DNA of 5,853 nucleotides, taken from positions 1-5,853 of the forward strand of contig DAOVYU010000086.1 of the NCBI GenBank assembly GCA_030635465.1, given 5' to 3'. Below, one piece after another: positions 1 through 4,760 of the stretch; positions within the stretch are counted from its first letter, which is position 1; each line of letters opens with the position of its first letter. The notes below the pieces were generated by a model. It was not told the origin of the DNA. It saw only the letters and a list, made by a program, of their open reading frames with translations, and searched no databases. The translations under genes were made by a program, and so were the position numbers. The stretch is from Bacteroidales bacterium (GTDB taxonomy: Bacteria > Bacteroidota > Bacteroidia > Bacteroidales > JAADJA01).

Positions 1-199
1 AAATATTTTTGTGGTGAGATTGAATACTTACAGGTCCTGAAATCAAAGTAACTATTGCTCCACGTTGTGCAAATTCTTCGGCCAGGGCATATCCCATGCG
101 TCCCGATGAAAAATTTCCGATAAACCTGACTGGATCAATCGATTCAAAAGTAGGCCCGGCACTTATGAGGACTTGTTGGTTTTTAAAGTCCTTTTTTTT
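1..199 (-). CDS. coaBC: Phosphopantothenate-cysteine ligase domain (CoaB half), 5' part, out of frame with CoaC
   Basis: Reading the minus strand one base back from the CoaC frame gives an open frame from the A run to the left window edge. It contains VLISAGPTFESIDPVRFIGN followed by FSSGRMGYALAEEFAQRGA and VTLISGPVSI. This is the N-terminal, nucleotide-binding part of CoaB, which joins CTP-activated 4'-phosphopantothenate to cysteine. The GPTxExIDPVR and N-x-SSGxMG motifs match the family, including the asparagine (GN-FSSG) equivalent to the one that acts on the acyl-cytidylate intermediate. The frame is closed upstream by TAA at 202-200. Between that stop and the conserved core there is no ATG, GTG or TTG; the first ATG is the methionine of SSGRMG, inside the fold. 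CoaB is therefore not a separate cistron here and needs a -1 shift or a missing base to be made. The C-terminal part lies outside the window. Confidence 0.88.
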
Positions 200-738
200 T
201 TAAAGAAATCAATTAAAATATCAATAATTTTCTCTGGCTCCTGCATCCGACCTGCACCATATAAACCGCTGGCGAGTTCCCCTTCTTCAGGTTCAATAAT
301 TATATTCCCAAAATTATTGAGCTTATCAATATTATCCGATGTACTTGGATGTTTAAACATATCCAGATCCATGGCTGGGGCAAAAAACACCGAGCATTTA
401 GCTGCAAGATAAGTTGCAATTAATAAATTGTCGGCAATTCCATTAACCATCTTGCCCATGGTTGTTGCTGAAACAGGAGCAATAACGTATACATCAGCCC
501 AATTGCCTAATTCTACATGGCTGTGCCATGTTCCGTCATTTTTTTCAAAAAAATCAGTAAATACAGGTTGCCCGGATAATGTTGAAAGTGTTAAAGGTGT
601 AACAAAATCTCTTGCTGCCGGGGTTAATATAACCTTGACTTCAGCCCCTTCTTTTACCAATAACCTTACTAAAAAAGGGATTTTATAGGCAGCAATGCTT
701 CCTGTAACTCCTAACAGTATTTTTTTTCCTTTTAGCAC
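163..738 (-). CDS. coaBC: Phosphopantothenoylcysteine decarboxylase domain (CoaC half of CoaBC)
   Basis: This FMN-dependent flavoprotein decarboxylates 4'-phosphopantothenoyl-cysteine to 4'-phosphopantetheine in cytoplasmic coenzyme A synthesis. The N-terminus has the family's flavin-binding GVTGSIAAYK (residues 10-19). The catalytic histidine is H74 in HSHVELGNWAD, followed by IAPVSATTMGKMVNGIADN. The substrate-clamp motif is APAMDLDMF (120-128) and the flap is GELASGLYGAGRM (153-165). The start is GTG at 738-736: the codon two upstream of it (741-739, 744-742) leads straight to an in-frame TAA at 747-745, which is also the rpoZ stop, and MLKGKKILLGVTGS is the usual family N-terminus. It lies 6 bp after rpoZ, so the two are cotranscribed. 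The protein is 191 aa, whereas CoaBC is normally about 400 aa. The reading frame stops at 165-163, shortly after an A10 run, while the CoaB half continues in another frame. Identity is very secure; whether the gene is intact is not. Confidence 0.93.
   Translation of the reverse strand: MLKGKKILLGVTGSIAAYKIPFLVRLLVKEGAEVKVILTPAARDFVTPLTLSTLSGQPVFTDFFEKNDGTWHSHVELGNWADVYVIAPVSATTMGKMVNGIADNLLIATYLAAKCSVFFAPAMDLDMFKHPSTSDNIDKLNNFGNIIIEPEEGELASGLYGAGRMQEPEKIIDILIDFFKKKRTLKTNKSS
192..201 (-). other. A10 run at the CoaC/CoaB frame break (possible slippage site)
   Basis: On the coding strand the sequence is TTC TTT AAA AAA AAA AGG in the CoaC frame. A -1 slip on A-AAA-AAA makes the next codon AAG, followed by GAC TTT AAA AAC, which is exactly the CoaB frame. 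Eleven A instead of ten would also give one continuous CoaBC. The run is thus the only place needed to reconcile the two halves. Sequence alone cannot separate an under-called homopolymer, a real deletion, transcriptional slippage or ribosomal -1 frameshifting. No well-placed stimulatory Shine-Dalgarno or obvious downstream hairpin is visible. Confidence 0.8.
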
Positions 739-744
739 TAGAGT

Positions 745-1080
745 TTAATATTCGTCGTCAGCTTTTTTCTCGGGATTCCTATAATATATTTTTTCTTCCT
801 CAAACTCGTTAATAGCAATTAATGTAGGCTTTGCCAGCCGTTCATAAAACCTTGCAATTTCAATTTGCTCCCTGTTTTCAAAAATTTCTTCTAGATTATC
901 TTGTGTAGTAGCAAACTCTTGAAGTTTTTGGTTCAACTCTTCTTTCATCTCCACAGCTATCTGATTAGACCTTTTTGATACAATGGCAACAGTTTCATAT
1001 ATATTACCTGTAGGGGCATCAAAATCACGAATTCTTCTTGTAATTGCTGTGGTTTCAGTTTTTACTTTTTTGTAATCCAT
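745..1080 (-). CDS. rpoZ: DNA-directed RNA polymerase subunit omega (Bacteroidota type)
   Basis: The omega subunit is the small RNA polymerase subunit (RpoZ/Rpb6 family) that clamps the C-terminal part of beta-prime and helps assembly. The 111-aa product begins MDYKKVKTETTAITRRIRDF and has the conserved block TGNIYETVAIVSKRSNQIA (residues 24-42), corresponding to the omega helix region with its KR-x-NQI signature. A charged helix (EMKEELNQKLQEF) and the block NLEEIFENREQIEIARFYE follow, then KPTLIAINEF and EEKIYYRNPE, as in Bacteroidota omega proteins recalled from memory. The ATG at 1080-1078 lies 11 bp after the bamD stop, and the stop is 6 bp before the coaBC GTG, so it is the middle gene of a tight operon. 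Length is normal for the phylum. No Shine-Dalgarno is seen. Confidence 0.93.
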   Translation of the reverse strand: MDYKKVKTETTAITRRIRDFDAPTGNIYETVAIVSKRSNQIAVEMKEELNQKLQEFATTQDNLEEIFENREQIEIARFYERLAKPTLIAINEFEEEKIYYRNPEKKADDEY

Positions 1081-1091
1081 TTGTATATTTT

Positions 1092-1892
1092 TTATAATTT
1101 TTCTAAATCTTTATTTACACGGTTAACCATGTATTCAACATCCCTGTTATATTTACTTTCCGGATACAACCTAACAAACTCATCGTATGTTTCTTTCGCT
1201 TCCATATATCGCTCTCTTCTCTTTTTCTTCACACTTTTTGAAGCATAATAATAATAGGCTTTAATGGTGTAAAACATAGCATCTTCACGATATGGTGTAT
1301 CTGGATATAATTTCAATAAATTCTCAAAAGATGTCACAGCGGCTTTATACCTGTCCATTTTAAGATAAAGCTTTGCTATTTCAAGTTCTTTTTTCTGTAA
1401 TTTATCCCTTAGCTCATCAATCAATTCGTTACAGTTCTCCACCCTTTCACTATAAGGATAGGCATTTATATAAAGCTGGAGTTCATTAATCGCTTCATAA
1501 GTATTGGTTTGGTCAAGCTTAAAATCCGGAGATTCCAAATACTTACATTTTGCTGCCATAAAAGCACATTCTTCTGCATGCTCATTACGCGGATACGTTT
1601 TAGAAAATCTGTTGAAATAGTAGCTTGCCATGATATATTCTTTCTGATAGAAATATGCATAGGCATATTTATAACCAATCGCCTCAGCTTCAGGTTTTCC
1701 TCTGTAAAACGGAATCACCTGATCGAACAAGGTCATAGCCTTATAATAGTCAGTTTTGTCATAATATTCCAGTGCTTTTTCGTATTTGAATTTATAATCC
1801 TGACTTTTCTGGATTTTTGAGTAGCTACTGCAAGAACCTAAAACAACTGATATTAAGATAATTAATATAAGATATCCAGCATTTTTAAACAT
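1092..1892 (-). CDS. bamD: Outer membrane protein assembly factor BamD (TPR lipoprotein)
   Basis: BamD is the essential lipoprotein partner of BamA in inserting beta-barrel proteins into the outer membrane; it sits on the periplasmic face, lipid-anchored. The 266-aa product has a lipoprotein signal peptide: a short basic start, a hydrophobic core at residues 7-18 and a lipobox LGSC with the lipidated cysteine at C21. The mature part is a chain of tetratricopeptide helices in Tyr/Lys-rich style. Repeat ends are marked by proline near P61, YP101, YP146, YP197 and YP244, consistent with the five-repeat BamD fold. Examples are residues 70-101 (EAIGYKYAYAYFYQKEY onward) and 173-197 (AKLYLKMDRYKAA onward). 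Length is close to the usual 240-280 aa. The ATG at 1892-1890 is the only start that gives a complete signal peptide. It is the first visible gene of the bamD-rpoZ-coaBC operon, a gene order common in Bacteroidota. Confidence 0.93.
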   Translation of the reverse strand: MFKNAGYLILIILISVVLGSCSSYSKIQKSQDYKFKYEKALEYYDKTDYYKAMTLFDQVIPFYRGKPEAEAIGYKYAYAYFYQKEYIMASYYFNRFSKTYPRNEHAEECAFMAAKCKYLESPDFKLDQTNTYEAINELQLYINAYPYSERVENCNELIDELRDKLQKKELEIAKLYLKMDRYKAAVTSFENLLKLYPDTPYREDAMFYTIKAYYYYASKSVKKKRRERYMEAKETYDEFVRLYPESKYNRDVEYMVNRVNKDLEKL

Positions 1893-1897
1893 GGGCG

Positions 1898-1927
1898 CAA
1901 ATTTACTGTAATTAATTGAAAATTAAA
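1898..1927 (-). promoter_or_regulatory. Candidate bamD operon promoter (TAAATTTG -7 element)
   Basis: On the minus strand, 1905-1898 reads TAAATTTG, a full match to the Bacteroidota -7 consensus TAnnTTTG. A TTTA (3 of 4 to the -33 TTTG) lies at 1927-1924 with an 18-bp spacer. The predicted start of transcription, about 4-7 bases past the element, falls almost on the bamD ATG at 1892, so the transcript would have little or no leader. Either that is so, or the true promoter lies elsewhere in the AT-rich gap and this is a chance match. Confidence 0.4.
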
Positions 1928-1977
1928 AACGTAAATATGAAGTAATTATTTTTGTTAAAAATTAAATGATAAGAAAA

Positions 1978-2009
1978 TGTGAAATTTAAATGAATAAATT
2001 TTAGTTTTG
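1978..2009 (+). promoter_or_regulatory. Candidate promoter of the PLP-dependent synthase gene (TAGTTTTG -7)
   Basis: TAGTTTTG at 2002-2009 matches TAnnTTTG fully. TGTG at 1978-1981 matches 3 of 4 of the -33 TTTG with a 20-bp spacer. Transcription would begin near 2013-2016, giving a leader of about 43 bases before the ATG at 2058. The divergent gap is otherwise AT-rich with no Shine-Dalgarno before the start. Confidence 0.55.
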
Positions 2010-2031
2010 CGTCTTTAAAGTGACTAACAGC

Positions 2032-2048
2032 ATTTTAACGTTTAAAAT
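2032..2048. repeat. Short perfect inverted repeat in the 5' leader
   Basis: ATTTTAA at 2032-2038 is mirrored by TTAAAAT at 2042-2048 around a 3-base centre (CGT). The arms are perfect but contain only A and T. It lies 10 bp ahead of the ATG at 2058 and downstream of the predicted transcription start. It could be an operator half-site pair or a weak leader hairpin over the ribosome entry region. In such AT-rich DNA it may equally be chance. Confidence 0.35.
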
Positions 2049-2057
2049 CAAAAACAA

Positions 2058-3308
2058 ATGGATATTTTTAGTAAAATTGATAACTCTTTTGGTCCGCTTG
2101 GCAAATATATGGAGCGAGCACATGGGTATTATGCATTTCCAAAATTGGAAGGTCAAATCTCAAACAAAATGATGTTTATGGGAAAAGAGAAGTTGGTTTG
2201 GAGTTTGAATAATTATTTAGGATTAGGAAATCACCCCGAAGTAAGAAAAGTTGATGCAGAGGCTACCGAAGAATGGGGATTAGCTTATCCAATGGGAGCC
2301 CGAATGATGTCAGGTCAAACGAAGTACCATGAAGAACTGGAAAACAAACTTGCTGCTTTTGTAAATAAACCAGCGGCTTACCTTCTAAATTATGGATACC
2401 AGGGAATGGTTTCCATCATCAATTCACTTGTTGATCGGCACGATGTAATTGTGTATGATTCTGAAGCACATGCTTGTATCATTGATGGCATGCGATTGCA
2501 TTTTGGAAAACGCTTTGTTTATCCACACAATAACATGGAGAATCTTAAGAAAGAACTTGAGAGAGCTACTAAAATTGTTAAAAAGACCGGTGGTGGGATT
2601 ATGGTTATTACGGAAGGAGTTTATGGAATGACAGGCGATATGGGTAAGTTGAAGGAAATTGTTGAATTAAAGAAACAGTATAATTTCAGGTTATTGGTTG
2701 ATGATGCACATGGTTTTGGAACAATGGGCGATTCAGGTGCAGGAACAGGAGAACATTTGGGCGTGCAAGATGACATTGATGTATATTTTGCAACTTTCGC
2801 AAAAGCAATGGCTGGAATTGGTGGATTTGTTGCTAGTTCAAGAAAAGTAATTGACTTTTTAATGTATAACATGCGGTCTCAGGTATATGCTAAATCATTG
2901 CCCATGCCCATGGTTATTGGATCGCTAAAAAGATTGGAAATGTTACAAAATGAACCTGAGCACAAGGCAAAACTTTGGACAATTGTAAATGCATTACAAA
3001 CCGGATTAAAAGAAAAGGGTCTAAACCTTGGCAATACTGAATCACCAGTTACACCAGTATACTTTGAAGGAGGAGTTTCAGAAGGCACACAGGTAACAAA
3101 AGATTTAAGAGAGAACTATAATATATTCTGTTCAATTGTAACCTATCCTGTAGTATCAAAAGGGACAATTATGCTCCGCTTAATACCCACAGCTATGCAT
3201 ACTCTTGAAGATGTAGAATATACAATTGAATCCTTTTCTGCCATCAAAAAAAACCTGGACAACGGTAAATACTCTGATGGAAAAATGGCTGAGATGACCG
3301 CTAAATAA
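2058..3308 (+). CDS. PLP-dependent alpha-oxoamine synthase family enzyme (KBL/BioF/serine palmitoyltransferase-like)
   Basis: This fold-type I PLP enzyme family condenses an amino acid with an acyl thioester and releases CO2 (serine palmitoyltransferase, BioF), or handles glycine and acetyl-CoA (KBL). The 416-aa product has the family substrate-entry motif LNNYLGLGNHPEVR and a glycine-rich stretch GARMMSGQTKYHEELE. The histidine stacking on the PLP ring is H138 in EAHACIIDG. The aspartate for the pyridine nitrogen and nearby histidine are D215 and H218 in VDDAHGFG. The Schiff-base lysine is K249 in ATFAKAMAGIGGF. RLIPTAMHTLEDVE near the end fits the C-terminal domain. It is a complete single gene with its own promoter and a strong terminator. 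It resembles a Bacteroidota paralogue usually labelled serine palmitoyltransferase or glycine C-acetyltransferase, but differs from the characterised Bacteroides and Sphingobacterium SPTs as I recall them (for example TFAK instead of TFSK). A sphingoid-base or sulfonolipid (cysteate acyltransferase) role is possible; the substrate is not settled by sequence. Confidence 0.88.
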   Translation: MDIFSKIDNSFGPLGKYMERAHGYYAFPKLEGQISNKMMFMGKEKLVWSLNNYLGLGNHPEVRKVDAEATEEWGLAYPMGARMMSGQTKYHEELENKLAAFVNKPAAYLLNYGYQGMVSIINSLVDRHDVIVYDSEAHACIIDGMRLHFGKRFVYPHNNMENLKKELERATKIVKKTGGGIMVITEGVYGMTGDMGKLKEIVELKKQYNFRLLVDDAHGFGTMGDSGAGTGEHLGVQDDIDVYFATFAKAMAGIGGFVASSRKVIDFLMYNMRSQVYAKSLPMPMVIGSLKRLEMLQNEPEHKAKLWTIVNALQTGLKEKGLNLGNTESPVTPVYFEGGVSEGTQVTKDLRENYNIFCSIVTYPVVSKGTIMLRLIPTAMHTLEDVEYTIESFSAIKKNLDNGKYSDGKMAEMTAK

Positions 3309-3328
3309 AATAAAAAGAAATCCCAATT

Positions 3329-3361
3329 AAAACCTGATCAAACAATTGATCAGGTTTTTTT
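3329..3361 (+). terminator. Intrinsic terminator after the PLP-dependent synthase gene
   Basis: AACCTGATCAA (3331-3341) pairs perfectly with TTGATCAGGTT (3346-3356) around the 4-base loop ACAA. Two further A-T pairs extend the stem to 3329 and 3358. Seven T follow from 3355 to 3361. It begins 20 bp past the TAA at 3306-3308 and separates this gene from the next, which has its own promoter. Confidence 0.9.
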
Positions 3362-3366
3362 AATAA

Positions 3367-3397
3367 ATTTACGGACCGATTATTTATTTTACTTTTG
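3367..3397 (+). promoter_or_regulatory. Candidate promoter of the basic membrane protein gene (TACTTTTG -7)
   Basis: TACTTTTG at 3390-3397 fully matches the Bacteroidota TAnnTTTG element. TTTA at 3367-3370 matches 3 of 4 of the -33 TTTG with a 19-bp spacer. It sits directly after the preceding terminator and would start a transcript near 3401-3404, only about 12-15 bases ahead of the ATG at 3416. Confidence 0.6.
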
Positions 3398-3415
3398 TTT
3401 ATCACCCTCTACTAA

Positions 3416-4759
3416 ATGAAAGAAACAACGAAAAGAAAATTATTTGGTAACCGCTTGTATACCATATACAGGAGAATGCGTTTTCTTTCATACAAAAAGA
3501 AGCAAAATAAGCTAAGGAAAAAACAAGTAAGAAAAGAAGAAATAAGAGCTGAGCAGCAAACACGAAAAAAGAATAAGCATTCATTAAGATTTAGAATTTA
3601 TCGCATATTTCGACTTTTAAAGTATGTCATTAGGAGAAGAAAATACCATCGACTCAAAAAGAAAAATAAACGAGCAGCCCAAAAAACAGAAAACAAAGAA
3701 TTAAAACAAAGGTTAAAACTCCAGTCCAAACAAGACAGGTTGTTGGACAAGCAAAAAATGCGGCTTGAAAAACAAGAATTAAAAGAAGAAAAAAAGGCCC
3801 GCAAACTTGAACGTAAAGAATGGACAAAAAGTCACCTTAAAACTTTTCTACTTGAAATTAAAACCTTTGACAGGCACTCTTTAAAGAGATGGTATCACTG
3901 GTTTATGAAAGTTACAGAAAACAAAGATAAGCGAAACAATTTCTTTGTAATCACCTTCAATTCACTAACATATTTTATTTTATCATATCTTGTAATTTAT
4001 ATAATTAGTCAACTAATTACGGCATGGGTCGCAACCAGTTTTGATTATAAAACCATATTGTATTATTACAAAATTTATTACAATATTGAGAGTGATGACT
4101 GGACCGCCGATTCAGTTAAAATTTTGTTCAGCATCATGCCATTGGCAGGATTAATACTCGGGACAATATTTATCATTATTTATACTACTTTCAAGAATGA
4201 ACCAGGAAAGATAAAATTGTTTTTCTTATGGGGATTTGTGCATGGTATGGTAATGTTTTTTGGTGCTTTGCTTATGGGAACATTGTTAAATAAGGACTTC
4301 GGATGGGTGATTGCTTACCTTTATTACCGGGACACTGGTAAAATGGTATTTTCTATTATCTCAATTTTTGCGTTGATTTCCATTGGGGCAGTTATTTCCA
4401 AATCATTTTTAATTTCAGGCAACTCCTATTTCAACCAAATCGACAGAACTAACAAGAAATATTTTTTATATGCTCAAGTAATATTCCCTGCAATCATTGG
4501 AACCATTGTTCTGGCCTTTTTAAAAATACCGAATACTTATTATTATGTTACCACCGATGAAGTATTTTTTGAAATCATCAAGTTATCTACTTTAATCATT
4601 CTGATCATTCCATTAATTACAACTTATCGCTCTTTTCATGATAACTTTTTCGATGAAGAGCCCCGCAGATTAAATCTAAAATGGAAGCTTATGATTGTTA
4701 CGATTCTAATGATTTTTGCCTTCAGATTTGGATTTATAAATGGTATCTATTTCCAATAA
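3416..4759 (+). CDS. Uncharacterised polytopic membrane protein with a long Lys/Arg-rich N-terminal region
   Basis: I do not recognise a named family. The 447-aa product has two parts. Residues 1-138 hold 33 Lys and 23 Arg against 14 acidic residues, with long stretches of likely charged helix or coiled coil (about 27-54 and 81-135). Two copies of an IYRxxRxLxY motif occur at residues 17-26 and 61-70, each followed by a K/R-rich helix, giving a unit of about 44 residues. From residue 176 on there are about seven hydrophobic spans, near 176-206, 234-258, 267-290, 310-333, 350-369, 384-403 and 424-445. The long, very positive N-terminus should stay in the cytoplasm by the positive-inside rule and could contact nucleic acid, ribosomes or anionic lipid. 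The loop at 209-233 is Tyr-rich (ILYYYKIYYN). No catalytic motif was found. The gene has its own promoter, follows a terminator, and ends one base from the stop of the opposing gene. Coding status is well supported by length, composition and promoter; function is unknown. Confidence 0.8.
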   Translation: MKETTKRKLFGNRLYTIYRRMRFLSYKKKQNKLRKKQVRKEEIRAEQQTRKKNKHSLRFRIYRIFRLLKYVIRRRKYHRLKKKNKRAAQKTENKELKQRLKLQSKQDRLLDKQKMRLEKQELKEEKKARKLERKEWTKSHLKTFLLEIKTFDRHSLKRWYHWFMKVTENKDKRNNFFVITFNSLTYFILSYLVIYIISQLITAWVATSFDYKTILYYYKIYYNIESDDWTADSVKILFSIMPLAGLILGTIFIIIYTTFKNEPGKIKLFFLWGFVHGMVMFFGALLMGTLLNKDFGWVIAYLYYRDTGKMVFSIISIFALISIGAVISKSFLISGNSYFNQIDRTNKKYFLYAQVIFPAIIGTIVLAFLKIPNTYYYVTTDEVFFEIIKLSTLIILIIPLITTYRSFHDNFFDEEPRRLNLKWKLMIVTILMIFAFRFGFINGIYFQ

Positions 4760-4760
4760 G

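Noticed and set aside
238..244. A GCAGGAG stretch on the minus strand upstream of the A10 run, as a frameshift-stimulating Shine-Dalgarno.
   Set aside because: It lies about 36 bases before the slip run, much farther than the roughly 10-14 bases effective in dnaX-type sites, it encodes conserved CoaC residues (RMQEP), and Bacteroidota rely little on such sequences.
173..688. Open frames of 79 and 86 codons on the plus strand across coaC.
   Set aside because: They are antisense to a gene with clear family motifs, their products resemble nothing recognisable, and no promoter or start signal supports them.
1466..1820. Open frames on both strands inside bamD.
   Set aside because: They are shadows of the bamD coding frame, which has a lipoprotein signal and TPR repeats along its full length.
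2449..3088. Open frames of 60-83 codons on both strands inside the PLP-dependent synthase gene.
   Set aside because: They overlap the catalytic core of a well supported enzyme; their codons are explained by the host frame.
3402..3804. Minus-strand open frames opposite the basic N-terminal region, giving Phe/Ser-rich hydrophobic products.
   Set aside because: Lys/Arg codons (AAA, AGA) on one strand read as Phe/Ser (TTT, TCT) on the other, so the apparent membrane peptides are a by-product of the basic coding region.
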